From NCBI GenBank assembly GCA_021234155.1, contig JAJEKV010000052.1, forward strand, positions 7,053,358 through 7,117,357: a DNA stretch of 64,000 nt, in the 5' to 3' direction. Positions within the stretch are counted from its first letter, which is position 1, and the number at the start of each line of letters is the position of its first letter. A program made the position numbers and the translations under genes. The notes below the pieces were generated by a model. It was not told the DNA's origin, ran no database searches, and saw only the letters and a list, made by a program, of their open reading frames with translations. This stretch comes from Isoetes taiwanensis. Taxonomy: Eukaryota > Streptophyta > Lycopodiopsida > Isoetales > Isoetaceae. Of the stretch, positions 1 to 12,545 are shown one piece after another.

Positions 1-119
1 AAAGATTAAGCACCACTGGATGCAGTGCTCAAAGAGATTTCCAACAAGCCCACACGCCCAAAACTGCCGCCACAGCTGATTCTGCCAGTGCAGGGGTGGT
101 GATAGCATAGCTTCCGTCC

Positions 120-600
120 TTGCCAGTCATCTTCACTCAGGCTGATCATTTGGGTCGTTGGGCCCTAATTGTATGGCAGGGGCCCCATCAAAGAGCTTCA
201 CTGTGGGCTTCCTTGCGAAGGAAGATGCTCAGCTTGGGCTGCCACATTTCATGGCTTCTTGTTGGGGATCTTAATATGGTGGAAATGGAGTCCCATAGGT
301 TGGGGCTACCTTTAAGTGGTGTCTAGTTTTGAACGCCAGCAGTGGCTCTGTCTACTCCATGACTGCAACCTCTCGAAGATTGATGGTGAAGATGCCTTTA
401 CTTGGTGCAATGGTCGAGTTGGTGGGGGCCGCGCAATCTCTCGATTGGATGGAGCTTACGAATGCAGATAAAGTTGTGGCACTTCCAGGTCTTTTTCGGT
501 TCTGTCTCAAAGACAACTCAGTTTCTGACCACCATCCACAATTCATTTCAGACGAGCCTCTGCAGCAGCGACGGCCTGGACGGACGTGTTTTCGCTTGAA
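120..600 (+). pseudogene. LINE endonuclease domain, broken
   Basis: The endonuclease/exonuclease/phosphatase fold that nicks target DNA in L1-type elements. Visible landmarks in order are GDLNM (about 262-276), FTWCN with a following RLDGAY (about 400-450) and SDHHP (about 523-537). These correspond to the GDFN, FTW-N...RLDR and SDH motifs of the family, including catalytic Asp and His positions. The three motifs lie in more than one frame, with a stop near 326, so no functional enzyme can be made. Confidence 0.78.
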
Positions 601-955
601 TATAAAGTTCTTAAAGGATGCTGACTTTCAAAAAGGCTACAAGAACACTTGGACATTTCAGCCGACGTTGAGGCATGACTGGCTTAGTGGATGCAATTGC
701 GGCAGTCAAAGGTTTTGCCAAACAATGGGGCCGAGAGTCTGCAGCAGCAGGTCTTGCTTTTACTGGATGCCTTGTATCAGGACTTGCTCCATTCTCACAG
801 GGACATCTTCTAGGTGTTCATGATCGTGATATTTTAGCACAGATCCAAGCATTAGAGGAGGAGCAAATTCAACAGGCAAAGATGAAGGTAAGTCTGCAAT
901 GGTTTCGCAATGGAGACCGTTGTACAGGCTTCTTTTTCCGTGCGGCTAAGAGGCA

Positions 956-2440
956 TTGCATGACATCAACCATATCCTCATTCCTTTTGCCAGATGGTTC
1001 GTGCTAACAGAGCCAACTGAACTCAAGCAGCATCTGCATAACCACTTCCAGACTTTTTTGGCTGAGAAACATCTTCCCTTTCAATCAGAAATGCGAGATG
1101 CTATTTTGTCTAGAATTTTTCCCATCATCTCTGATGAGCAGCGCGTGTCAATAGAGGCGGCTATGACAGTTGATGATTTAGGTTCGGCAGTCTTTGAACT
1201 GAAAAAAGGCAAATGCCCTGGTTTGTTTGGTTTTCCAATTGAGTTCTTCCAGGAGCATTGGAAATGGCTGGAGCCAGATGTGTATGATGCTTTCTATGAC
1301 TTTCGGCAGTCCACTGCTTTGGATAGAATTCTAAAGATAGGTGCCATCTCACTCATCCCCAAGGTCAAGGATCCTCAGACTATTTCAGACTGGCAGCCCA
1401 TCATCTTATTGTCATCCGCATATAAGATCTTCGCCAAGGCTTTTGCAGAGCGGGTAAAGGACATCTTGGCAGAGTCCATCTCAACAGCCCAGTCAGGTTT
1501 TCTTCTAAAACAGTGTATTCTGAACAATATTGCTGCTGCTTACAAGGGAATTTATTGGGCACGTAAGCAAAACCTTCCAGTTGTATATCTTAAGCTTGAT
1601 TTTGCAAAGGCTTATGAGAGTGTCAGCTGAGAATTCATGTGTCAATGTATGCTAAAACAGGAATTTGGGGAACAATTCACATCAGATATTATGAAGCAGC
1701 ATGTCTCTGCTCGGGTGACTGTTATGTTCCATGGTGAGCCGTCAGGTGCCTTCTCACTCGATCGTGGCATTCGCCAGGGATGCCCTTTAACACCATTGAT
1801 TTTCACAATTGTTGCAGAGGCTTTGTTGCAGTTATTCACCGTTGCAACTACAGAGGGACTTCTCTATGATCTTGCAATGGAGGATGGCACATAAGAGGTT
1901 TGCAATCAATATGCAGACGACATGTTCCTCTTCCTAGTCGCTAATGCTGAGAATCTTGCAACAGCCAAAATGCTCTTAGACACTTTTTCATTGGCTTTTA
2001 GTGTCCTTGTGGGGTGGCAGAAGTGTATAGCTTTATGGACATTGGATACTCCGACTCCAGCGTGTGTTCATGATTATCCATGAAAATTACTTGCACATGG
2101 ACAGGGCATCAAGTTGTTGGGGATTCCAATTGGCATCCATGTTACTATGGGAGCTACATGGGAGGAGATCATCAATGGTTTGGAGATGCACTTGTTCTAG
2201 TGGTCCACCGCAAAGTTGTTTCTTGCGGGTCACATTACAGTGGCCAAGTCAGTCCTTAGTAGTACCCATATTTATATGGCATCCTTACTACTAGCCCCAC
2301 AGATCAAAGTGTGTGAGCTCATTGCAATAGTTTGGAACTTTATATGGGCGGGTACTGAGGAAGGTGTTATGATTAAGGTGGATTGGTCGAAGTGCATCCT
2401 TCCAAAATGGGCAGGTGGTCTGGAATATCGATGATAAGGT
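956..2440 (+). pseudogene. LINE reverse transcriptase domain, broken
   Basis: RNA-directed DNA polymerase of a plant LINE. The first open segment (956-1630) holds the family block LKKGKCPG, then LIPKV, a W-P-I-LL motif, SGFLLKQ and the first palm motif LKLDFAKAYESV. A stop (TGA, 1628-1630) follows at once. The second segment (1637-1894) has the GIRQGCPLTPLIFTIVAEAL motif, and after another stop the catalytic NQYADD motif is legible at about 1901-1925. The thumb is seen around 2216-2434. Frame breaks at about 1630, 1894 and 2080 rule out function. It is the only near-complete RT in the plus-strand LINE remains of this window. Confidence 0.87.
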
Positions 2441-3742
2441 ATGTAGATTTTTTTGCAATATTTCGACATTCTATTTTATGCATCCTTTAGTTGCCTTTGC
2501 TTGCAATAACTTCCAAACAAAGTTGTCCATGAAATTACATTTCTGCAAAGCATTTGACAAAATAGTGAAACTATTTCGTTCAATCTTTTCTCACGAGTTA
2601 TCAAGAAAAAAGCACATTTGTCCTATGAAGATCATAAATAAAAAACACGAACTTTAGGAAAAGAAATGGGATGTAGATTCAACATAGTAGAAAAATGCAA
2701 CACATTTAAAATATTGTGCTGAAACAGATATGAGACAAATAAATACCTTTGAAAATGGAGAAACTTGTCCTCATCCATTATGAAAATAGTCTCTTCTTCC
2801 CAGAAAAAATATACTTCATCATGGTGCTTATATGTGCCCAAGTAGAATAAACATTAATTGCTAATTGCCATGGACAAACTTTTTTACTTGAGGAATATCA
2901 TATCTACTAGGCTTAGAAGTTTTCTCACATATGGATGCATCATCATAGGCAATGGCATTTTAGAATGCAGTCCTTGTAGTTCATGCTAAGCAGAGGCAGA
3001 TTAAGAAAGTCTTACAACATGGAAGTTGGTCGCCAGTTTTTCCCTGAAGATTAACCCCGTGATGCCATGTGGCATCCTCTCTACAGCGGAATGGAAGTTG
3101 GGTTCAACATTCCGACAACAGCAATTTATTACCGGTTTTACAAGTCATTTTCTTTTCCCCTGTTTTTGCCCTGCTCTGTTCTGCTTCGTCTTAGAGGTAA
3201 CAGGAGTCCCGGACTTCCTTAACTAGGCCACATGCAGAGGTAAGTCCAGAGAGTTTGGTTTTGAAATATTGCTCCACCTTCTTCAGGATCACTATTCTCT
3301 GTTTCTCTATTCCAGATCTCTCTTCTCTGTTTCTCTATTCAGTCAGAAAAAATGTGTAGAGGTGTTGATACATGCCCCCTTTCTCAAGGCGCTTCTTTTG
3401 ATCCTTCTCCATAGGACTGGAACTTGGATCTTGAACCTCTCAAGGCACTTTTTTTCCTCATATCAAAGCAGAAACAAGCTTTGCCACTACTAGATGCAGG
3501 GCTCGAGAATGGGCCAAGCAAGGGCTCATTCTGTTTCCACTTCTGCACACAAAATACCCCGCAAATCATCCCATGCTTCGACAGTACAGAGCCCTCCGTT
3601 TTGTGCTGTGAAGAATACCGGCTTAGACCACTTTGTTTTTGCTTTGAACCATCGGAGTAAATCGCCAAAAGCCCCTGTTTCTATTTTTGCCCCCTGTTCT
3701 TACTGAGAAGAGTGCCTTTCAGAGCGAAGAAACAAAAAACTA
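2441..3742. other. AT-rich spacer, no gene seen
   Basis: No recognisable coding or RNA gene. A short direct repeat built on CTCTGTTTCTCTATTC occurs twice at about 3296-3342. Open frames of 60-95 codons on both strands around 3384-3706 overlap each other and show no family resemblance. Confidence 0.5.
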
Positions 3743-3820
3743 TGCCATAGCCGAGTTCCAGAGAAGCAGGGCGACGCCATAGCAGGGCGACGCCATAGCC
3801 GAGCTCCAGAGAAGGAAGAC
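3743..3820. repeat. Short local tandem repeat
   Basis: Units built on GCCATAGC...CAGAGAAG and GCAGGGCGAC are repeated two to three times, apparently by slippage. They lie immediately before the GC-rich foldback at 3865. Confidence 0.75.
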
Positions 3821-3864
3821 GTCGACAAAAAATGCACAAACTGCCTCCCAACTTCCATGTTGTC

Positions 3865-3976
3865 GGGGAATGGAAGAGGGTCGCCTTTTCCGGTTTGGAA
3901 GGGACCCGCTCCCGGCTACCGCCGGTCGCGGGGCCCCCCTTCCAAACCGGAAAAGGCTCCCTTCATTCCATTCCCC
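3865..3976. repeat. GC-rich foldback (hairpin) element
   Basis: A 112-bp near-perfect inverted repeat. The left arm begins GGGGAATGGAAG and contains CCTTTTCCGGTTTGGAAGGG. The right arm is its reverse complement and ends CATTCCCC. The arms are about 45 bp and surround a GC-rich loop (CCGGCTACCGCCGGTCG core). It stands out sharply from AT-rich surroundings. The outer ends are abrupt (GTC before, TATAC after) and no clear target duplication is visible. It may be a foldback/MITE-type element or another DNA-hairpin insertion. It resembles the 54.54 kb hairpin in plan but not in sequence. Confidence 0.8.
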
Positions 3977-4185
3977 TATACATCATTTCCATCAAATTCC
4001 AAAAAGGATTGTGGTTTCTGATTGCACACATACACTCTAAGAACATTTTGATGGTACCTTCCATGTTTTCCAACAGATGCAAGATGAAGGAGTGCATTTT
4101 GACAAAGTAGATATTTTCAACCTTTGTCAATCCATGTACATTATCCCAGGGTCAATATATATGTTCCATTTTGAAAAGGTCTGAA

Positions 4186-4760
4186 AATTAATAAATTACT
4201 AATTGCACATTTCTTATTAGCCATAATAACATTAGCTAAACTTGCCAGAGATTAAACCCAAAACTTTCTGTGGTTTAGCTAAACTATATACATTTTCCCT
4301 CTCATACTTTCTAACGTTTAGCTAAACTAATTCAAAATTCATCCCGAAAATTTTTGTGGCATGGTCAATGGAAAATATTAAGCTAATATCACTATACTTG
4401 TTTTCAATTGTTTCCATTTAGTTTAGCCAAGTTTTTGTGGAAAATTTCTAAGCGAGCTAAGTCTAGGCATTAAATTATTTTATAGACGCTAGAAAATAAA
4501 TTACTAGTCATATATTTCTTATAAACTAGAATGATGTTAGCTAAACTAGCCCGAAATTCATTCCAAAAGTCTATGTTTTAGCTAAACAATACAAAATTTC
4601 ACTCTCTTACTTTCTAGGGTTTGGTCAAAGAGATCAAAAGTTGGTGCGGGCGTGAAAGCTAAAATTATTATTTTTTTCTCAATTTTTCCATTTACTTTAG
4701 CCAACATTTTTTTAAGATGTGCTAAAAAATCGCCAAATAGCTAAGTTTGGCCCTTAAATT
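4186..4760. repeat. Dispersed AT-rich dimeric repeat, copy 1
   Basis: About 575 bp rich in the motif TTTAGCTAAAC. It is internally dimeric. The first half starts near AATTACTAATTGCACATTTC and the second near 4498 with AATTACTAGTCATATATTTC, each continuing with a TTCTTATxA...TTAGCTAAACT segment. A second, slightly shorter copy in the same orientation is at 7090-7612. No coding potential. The family is unknown. Confidence 0.8.
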
Positions 4761-7089
4761 ATTTTATGATTCAAATGTATTCCATGTGACGCAATGTGGA
4801 AGAAAATGCTCCTGCAATGTTAGAAATTTCACTCATTTGGATGTGATCGTTTAGACTTCAATGATTACATGCTAAACTGCAAAAGTTTAATGTATTCATG
4901 TGGCATGGCTGCTGATGGTGCCACATTTTCTAGTGCTAATTTTGCACGTATTCTTGCTGGGAAGTAAAGGTGATGAAGCCCATATATTTGTCTCTATGGG
5001 AGATCATTGCATCTTTCCCAAAGTGGAGCATTACAGTTGCATCATCAATCTTCTAAGAAAGGCATGTGAATTATGAGGCATGTGCTCTTGATAACATGAT
5101 GATTTTTATCCCAGAAGCAACATCCTTACGTGCAGTCTAGAATAATTATGATTGGAATGCAGCTAATCATTTGAAACAGATGGCCTACATACATGTTAGT
5201 GCAGTATGATTTGGAGAAGTCGTATATCTATGCTGCATAAGTTTGGTTTTCCTAATCCATGCTGCATAAGCTCAATTTTCCTAATCCAATGAGTCTCTAG
5301 ATCGATAACTTTGTCATTTGGTTCTGTTATACAGTCCTACATAAGAAGGCAATGATTGTATAAATGATCATTAGCTGATCGCACTAACCTGATTTTTCTT
5401 CTTCTCTTGAAATGTCCAAGTCAAGAATTTTTAAGTGCCAATGGACAAGTTTACCATAGGAATGCAGTATTCCCATGGTAGAATCTAGTACATGAACCTC
5501 TGCATCATACAGTCGTGTTGTTTAACTTAGTGTGGTTTTGGTTGCTTAAGTTTTAGACTATCTCTCCATCTACCCTTCAGATGCCCTTGGCCATTCATTT
5601 AGTACGAATATGTCACTCACTCCAGTATTTTGTATTCCATTAAGTGTGCTTGACTTCAATGACTATCTCTTTTGGTGCAATCAGTTAGCAATGGAGATGA
5701 ACTTCAGTGGTAATTGCAGCACAAAAGGACAATGTTGACATGCTAAAAAACTTGAAGCCTCTGTGTGCAAGGCTAGATAGCGATGATAGATCTTTGATTC
5801 TCCTTTTCTCTCTGCTCTTGTGCGTGGTTCTATTTATGCAATCTAATGGCATGTTATTCTTTGCCACTGTTAATGTAGTCAAGTCCATAGTCTGCGCTAT
5901 GTCTCTCCTAAAGATGTACTTGCAGCTAGTTGTCCCATTGCAGGATTCAATGGGCACAGCTTTACTCGTCTTGGTGAGGCTATTAGGGGGACTTTGGAAT
6001 AGTGAAGGCACTGGATCGATGTAGGAGCAACTAAAATGGACTCCAGGGAAATTACCATTGCGTATAGGCATGCTTAAGGAACAGGATGACATAATATTGG
6101 TCAGAAACCTATGTTACAGGATGTATTTTATGCATATTTTCAAGATTGCAAATTAGTTTTGGACAAAGCAAACAAATTTAAATCTTATTCCTTCAGTTTC
6201 GTTCAGTTCTTGTATTTCAGTCTGAGTGTCCAATTCCATTTTCAGAAAAGAAGACTATTTTGAAAGTGCTTATGGTCTTTGGATGTTAAAATATAAATAC
6301 AGGAAAGCCAACCTCTTTGTGCCAAAAAATGCACTTGTTTTTTCGAATTATATCAGTTGGAAGGAGGGCTCTCATTTATTCTGATGCCTCTGCATGAAGG
6401 CCAAGGAAAACTAAGGGTGTTGATGCAATTTTTGCGATGCTCTATACAATTAGTGTTCTCAATCCAATTAGCACTGTTCATTTTTTTGGATTTTATGAGA
6501 AGATGAAACTGGAAATTTGGCATTATCAGTCAGCAGATTGTACTATTGCAGGGAGTGCATGTACAGTAAGGCTAAAGATGTTATTACATGAATGTATCTT
6601 GGCCTACTAATATGGATGTCAAGAAATTACTAACCATGCAAGCTTATTTGAATGCGTCAGTGCCCATTTATGCTATGCCCCATAAATCAGTCATTCGTCT
6701 TACAATCATGTATGATGTAAGTTACATGAGAGATGGATTGTGTCATAGTAGCACCAATTGTCCTCCCTGTAATATTTAACTCCAAGTTCGCAGCTGCCAG
6801 AATATCCTGCATAAATGCTTGAGTACTTTAGAGCTTTTATTGCTAATTTTAAAATCTTTATAAGCTATTCTTTTAAATTCTGTTTATGTTCTATTGGCTA
6901 TGTATATATGGGATTGGACACCTTATAATTATAGCATTGACAGATTGCTGTTATATCACCCTTACCACAGCCCTTACATATAGATTGGAGTTGCCCTTAC
7001 CACAACTCTTATATGCTGGCATTTTCATCAGCTTCGGATGCAATTGCTAGATGTAATATTTTGCATTTTAAACAACACTTTTGTAGATG
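4761..7089. other. AT-rich spacer, no recognisable gene
   Basis: Overlapping frames on opposite strands at 5685-6092 are open for just over 100 codons but have hydrophobic or low-complexity composition and no motif that I recognise. I see nothing else that can be supported. Confidence 0.5.
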
Positions 7090-7612
7090 GGACAAAATTT
7101 ACTAATCGCATATTTCTTATTAGCTATAATGGCCTTAGCTAAACTCTATACATTTTCTCTTTCATACTTTCTAGTGTTTAGCTAAACTAATCCAAAATTC
7201 ATCCCAAAACATTATGTAGTGTGATCAATGAAAAACATTAAGCTAAAATTACTATACTTTGTTTCAATTGTTTCCATTTATTTTAGTCATTTTCTTTGCG
7301 AAAATTCTAAAACAATGCCAGTTAGCTAAGTCTAGGCTTCAAATTATTCCATAGATATTAAAAAATAAATTACTAATAATATATGTCTTATAAACTAGAA
7401 TGATGTTAGCAAACTAGCCCGAAATTCATTCCAAAAGTTTCTAGGGTTTGGCTAAACAATACAAAATTTCACTCTTTTACTTTCTAGCATTTGGCTGTAA
7501 AAAAGTTAAGCTAAAATTATTATGTTTTTTCAATTTTTTCCATTTACTTTAGCCAATATTTTTTGAAAATGTGCTAAAATCTTGCCAAATAGCTAAGTTT
7601 AGCCCATAAATT
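7090..7612. repeat. Dispersed AT-rich dimeric repeat, copy 2
   Basis: Same family, orientation and dimeric plan as 4186-4760, with shared blocks such as TTTAGCTAAACTAATyCA and TTTCAATTGTTTCCATTTA. It differs by many substitutions and several short deletions, including loss of part of the first unit's CTTGCCAGAG section. Confidence 0.8.
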
Positions 7613-8909
7613 GGACACAGTACAAGTCATTGTATCAATTGAAATATTTATTGAATCCATTGCAGCTTACAAATGCTAGATATATAATCATAAGCTTGGC
7701 TTTCAGCCTGTGTATATTCAAGTACTCAGGTGTTTTTCATTTAGGGAGGAATAGTCTCTTTCAAACTATATATGCACAAAAAGCGACATGTATATAATAG
7801 TTCACTAAGTACCTTGTATCACACATCACATTGTTGTATATACTAGATTATCTATCTAGAATATGCTGTCCACTCACATTGTTGCATGAATCGAATTTTA
7901 ACTCATTCAAAGCAAGATTCCGAGCTTTCTAGAATGGTGAACGATAAGTTTATGTTATTTCTTTGATCGTCTTAGTGTATACGTAATGTTCATAGGGGCA
8001 TGTATATCAAGCTTGGTGACATGTGACTTGTACCATAAAATAAATCAAGGAAATAAATAGTTTGTTACAACAGCAAACACTAACCATTCCATCATAGGGG
8101 CTAGATAAACAATGTCAAAGGAAATAAACAATTTCTTACAATAGCAAGCACTAACCATTTCCTCACCAAATATACTTATTGTTTTCATCATGAAATTATA
8201 TCAAAATGATTTTGGTTCCAATCAAGCTCGTATATTAATTTCAATACTAGTCCTAGATGCAATATTTAATCTGTATACGAAGAATTGCGAGGCTAATTTT
8301 TTCTATATATTTATGAGTCAACTTAAATGTATAATGAAAGAGGTGTAAACCGATGTTATATTTCCTACATGTCTTATCTTTATAGTGCTAAACAAGCTCA
8401 AGCTACCTTAAATTTCATAAATAGCACAACGAATTACGAGATAAAGTTGTGTACCCTTCCTCCCTATGCTTTGTTATCTAACTAGCATAGACCTATGTCT
8501 ATGATCGCATGCATAAGTTTATCATCATAATTTCCCTTCCTAAACCAATTCTACAATCAAACCAACCGAATCCAACCCATTCCCCAAGTCTGTATTACCG
8601 CTAGTTCATTTTTTTTTATCACAGCTCATTCTGAAGCACATAGCAAAAAGAAGTTGAATTTATAATAAATGACAACATAAAAGGTAGACATGAAAGAAAA
8701 AATGAAGATTTGAAGAAGAAGTAAGGACTCTTGTGAGAAATTTAGTAAGTGTCAAGCTTTTGAGACATTATAAATATAAAGCATTTTAAAGTTCGATGGC
8801 ATATGCCTGCTGGTGCTGGAAAGCATTGTGTCGATGATAATGATTCCAATGTGTGTCCCCGTATATACTTGAGATGGGCCAGGGAGAGCGGGTTGCAACT
8901 TCTATAAGA
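7613..8909. other. AT-rich spacer, nothing identified
   Basis: No coding sequence, RNA gene or clear repeat could be supported here. Confidence 0.5.
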
Positions 8910-8916
8910 AAAGATG

Positions 8917-9216
8917 TTGCGCTGGCTATACGCATATTATACTCATATGTATAAAGATGGTCGTCACATAGATGCAAAAAGTAGTTGCACAAGACAAGAC
9001 TCAAACTCACAATCTTCTAGTTGCAAGTCACACATCTTTGCCAATGAGCATATCTCATCATGAATTTTTCTCTAGTGACTTTTATATGAAAACATGTTGT
9101 GACGACCATACGAGTATACTCGTATGTTCAAAAACGGTCATTACACAGATGCAAAAAATAGTTGCACAAGGCAACCCATAACCTTCTAGTTGTGAGTCAC
9201 ACATCTATGCCAAGTG
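8917..9216. repeat. Diverged tandem duplication
   Basis: Two copies, each about 140 bp, of a segment containing CACAGATGCAAAAA-TAGTTGCACAAG and CTTCTAGTTG...AGTCACACATCT. They start near 8917 and 9090. Both carry a ATACTCATATG/ATACTCGTATG palindrome upstream. Function unknown. Confidence 0.7.
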
Positions 9217-10397
9217 GGCTACGAACACCTGTTGAGGACACTACATTGCATTATCCTCGTATATGCAATAGGTTCAGGAAGTTTTCTCATCCGTGATAGT
9301 TGCGCAATCCTGACCATTGATCTAGATATAAATAGAGGAGCCTCATCCTTGTTGAACCATTCGGTTCGAGAACCAATCCAATAGCCTTCTAGGCATCTAT
9401 CTGTATTCCTACTTGTCTTTAGGCTACTGTATCCTTGATTCCTCATTATATATCAGAATCTTTGCCAATCTTATGTCCCCAGAGCCTAAATATTCTTCAT
9501 TCCTTTATCGGTGCCCAGAGCCTAAGTGTTCGTTTGTCCATATTTGATAAGATTTCATCCTCGTCACAACACGTCCAACAGCTTGTTCAAATATGTCAGC
9601 AGTTGCAGTTGGACAATAAAGAGCTCAGAACAGACCGCTTCTCATGAGTTTCTAGCTCTGGATCAGTGTTGTTTAAGTACGCATATTTACATATGTCTTA
9701 TACCTTCCTCACAATATTATATGTACTAAACTTATAAGTTGACAAGTCAGATTGCTCTCATGTTTTATTAATACCGTACTAGAGTACTGGTATGTAAAAT
9801 ACATCCGAGATGTACTTCTAAAAAATAAATAGTTCAAATGACCGAACGATGCTAAACTATCAAAAAAATATAAATTACGCAACTGGGATAGAAGAATAAC
9901 CAAAGAGTCGTGCACTATATTTTTTCCTTCTCCTTGCACCTTTTTCCCTTCTTTCCTCTCTGCTCTAATTGCGGGCATCTGTGAGAATGATGGAAATGTA
10001 TTCTTTTCTTTTTGTTATTCCTTTCAGCATGCTCAAATGGTATACCACCAAATAAAGCAGGCTGCAAATGCTTTGGCTGCCTCTCTTATATATATGCAGT
10101 TAGCTAGGGATGCCTAAGAACTGGTTGCCTCTGAAATTGAGCAGATTGACAATCCTTCATTTCCACATTATTTTGCTTGAGAGAAATGCCTAAGGTTGTA
10201 GATCCCCCGCAATCTTAGGCAGAAGAGTGTGATGCAGCACGCTTGTAATATGCTTTAGAACAAGTTTTTACGGCTATGATCAAATGCGAAACTATGAGTT
10301 ATCAACAGATCAAGCACGACTTCAATTAATTTTTTTTGGCTTAAGCATTTTTCATGCTATATGAATATGAAACAAAACAAAAGGAATGGAAGTTATT
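9217..10397. other. Spacer, nothing identified
   Basis: Short open frames on both strands (about 60-90 codons) without recognisable motifs. Nothing is supported. Confidence 0.45.
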
Positions 10398-10456
10398 TCT
10401 TTCTTTTTTGAAGGATGGAAAACGTTTATTAATCAAAAGTAAACATTACAAGATGT
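10398..10456 (-). mobile_element. 3' end of a truncated retroposon
   Basis: A T-run followed by GAAGGATGGAAAACG and TTATTAATCAAAAGTAAACA. This is the pattern left when a poly(A)-tailed element is inserted in minus orientation. The same terminal sequence recurs at 41800-41861, so it is a family rather than chance. The 5' limit could not be placed. Confidence 0.55.
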
Positions 10457-11850
10457 ACATATCTCATCTAGCTCTATAAACGCTCCTAAGACACAAGCTT
10501 GAAGCACTATGAACTTACTTCAACATATGAGACAATGATAAGAATTAATTTGAAGATACTTATTTAGCATGTAGTTGCTGAAGATAGGATGCCACCTCCT
10601 TTTGGTTATTTACTATCCATCATGTTGGATATAACCTCTAACACACTCCAGGATGTGGTAGAAGATGATAATCTTTTGCACAAATCCTCAGAGAAACGAA
10701 CACCTGTAACTTGAGCAACGATGTCGGATGACCTCCAAAGGTAGAAGCCACTGTAGGCCAGAATGCATCAATAGAAGATGCAGATGCAGACGTAGAATTT
10801 GATACTGTAGTCATTTCTTTTATCCCTCTGGATGGAAACCGCAGAAAATATTCTCATCTTAAAGTAACTTCAACATGCATTGGAGGTTGCATTTGCCCAG
10901 ATGTAACACCAACATATGCAGGTTGAACAAGGTGTCCAGAAGTACTTCCAGGTTGGAGGTGCTGATGATCTAGAGCTCTTGTCAACTAATGCATGAGACA
11001 TTGCTTGTTCTGAAAGACCTCCAATTCCACCTCCAACAGATGCTTTAACATGTGTTGGAAGTGCAATGAAGCTCCACCTCTAACAGAAGCTCCAACATGT
11101 GTGGGAAAGCATTGCTCCTTGTGCAATTGAATCTTTACCACCCACACATAAAGTCTCGGCCACAGTAATATGTAGTGAAATCGCAGTTGAAGCTATAAAA
11201 AAAGAAGAGGGGACTGAGACAAGAAGCTGAGAAGAAGAAACACCTGAAGATCCAGTATCTAGAGACATGCTTGTCGAAGAGGACTGAACATGGAATAATG
11301 CAGCTAAGAGATTAAGGTGCACACATGCAGTTTCCCTTTTCCTGTCAGAGCCTGATTCATGTGTAATATTAGCAGCTACAATTGAACCTTCACGGGCCAG
11401 CCTATGAGCATCCAAGGCACCTATCCATAGAAAAAACACCACCATATAATCCTTCTCATCATTCTATTGTGACGTGTCTAGGTTACTTGTGGTGCATTTT
11501 GAAGGGCTACGATTGGATCTCATGATCTCCACCAAAAGAGGCTGAAGTGATCAGACCCTAATCCACCTACAATTTGACAAATGTTTTTGGCAACATTGGT
11601 TCCACTGAAAAACTTTCACTCCAAGCTTTCCAAAAAGCCCAAGCACAACTATAGAGATGGCATTGTCTGTAAAAAAGTGTTGCAGTCAAACCCTAGCACC
11701 AAAGTAGGCCAGAATTGTCAGACATTTTCTCAGTACCAAATCGACCGAATCAGCATCAAAATCTTATATCATTAGAAGTAGAATGTCCATTCTTTCCAAC
11801 AGGCCAAACATGACCACCCGTAGTGTACTAAACTGACAATACTGCTCTCG
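10457..11850. other. Spacer with weak low-complexity ORF
   Basis: A minus-strand frame at 11080-11445 is open for 121 codons but has no motif that I recognise. Repeated CTCCAACATGTGTKGGA-like words occur at about 11050-11105. No gene is called. Confidence 0.4.
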
Positions 11851-11851
11851 A

Positions 11852-12545
11852 TTGAGACCATTTGAACTTAGAATTAGCTTGCCCCAGAAGTTTGACAACA
11901 CTCTGTCCAAGCTTCTTTCTTCATCAGCTCTCATAGCATCTCCTTCCTTCTCCCTACGGTTTGGCCCTATTCCTGCTTCACGGTGCTTTTTCTTAGTCTT
12001 GGTAGTTGTTGCCGGTGCATCCACGCTGCTTATTATGGCCCCCAAAACTGATGCGATAAAGCTCAGGAAGAGACATGCATCTGATTCTTCTGAGCATGTT
12101 CCGGCATGGCTTAAAGCAATGGAAGGCAGATTGGAAGCGAAGTTTGACAATATGAGTGGCCTTATGGAGAGCAGGTTGCAGGCTAAGTTAGATGATCTGA
12201 GTAGCTCAAAGGCAAAAATTTTTGGTTTCGTCTCTGCAGGGAGAGATCCAACAGAAGAGCAGGAGAGCAAGAGCCCCTCTCTTAAAATATCACGAAAATA
12301 TGAAACAGTATGATTTTTTCAATCAATTGGAGGACTATTTTCTGGATTTAGAGAGCCACTTACAGTCGCACAAATCCCTGGACGCAACAGCCAAAGATCG
12401 TTGATAGAGGTAAATCTTGGATTTCTAACAGGAAAAATATAATCTGCATCAGGGATAGGGAGGGGCCAAGAGTTGCGGAGTTCTACGAAATGGGGGATTT
12501 CCTTTTCGATTTGAAAAACGGCCCAAAAATAGGGCTCGAAGGATC
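11852..12545 (+). pseudogene. Coiled-coil ORF, copy A (frameshifted)
   Basis: The protein start that matches the better copy at 14635-15147 is the ATG at 12035 (MAPKTDAIKLRKRHASDSSE). It is followed by a heptad-rich stretch beginning WLKAMEGRLEAKF. The frame breaks at about 12215, the matching sequence resumes in another frame (EEIQQK-type region, 12222 onward), and it stops at 12402-12404. The family is not recognised. A basic N-terminus followed by coiled coil is reminiscent of ORF1/Gag-like nucleic-acid-binding proteins of retroelements, but that is only an inference from composition. Confidence 0.65.

Larger units (their letters stand above)
60..2440 (+). mobile_element. Degenerate plant LINE (L1-type) ORF2 remnant
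   Basis: A non-LTR retrotransposon body on the plus strand, readable only by switching frames. An apurinic endonuclease-like part comes first (about 120-600), then a linker with an EEEQIQQAKMK stretch (about 840-890), then the reverse transcriptase fingers and palm (956-1940), and the thumb/connection region ending with a WSKCILPKWAGGL-type motif near 2420. Plant LINE ORF2 proteins are normally about 1,200-1,300 residues, so most of the length is represented. Several frame changes and stops show that it is dead. No poly(A) tail or target duplication was seen. The downstream zinc-binding domain typical of plant LINEs is missing after 2440, so the 3' end is lost. Confidence 0.88.

Noticed and set aside
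3384-3706. Small gene at overlapping ORFs
   Set aside because: Three mutually overlapping frames with no family motif and no conserved start context.
5685-6092. Protein-coding gene on either strand
   Set aside because: Overlapping frames on both strands with no recognisable domain and odd hydrophobic composition.
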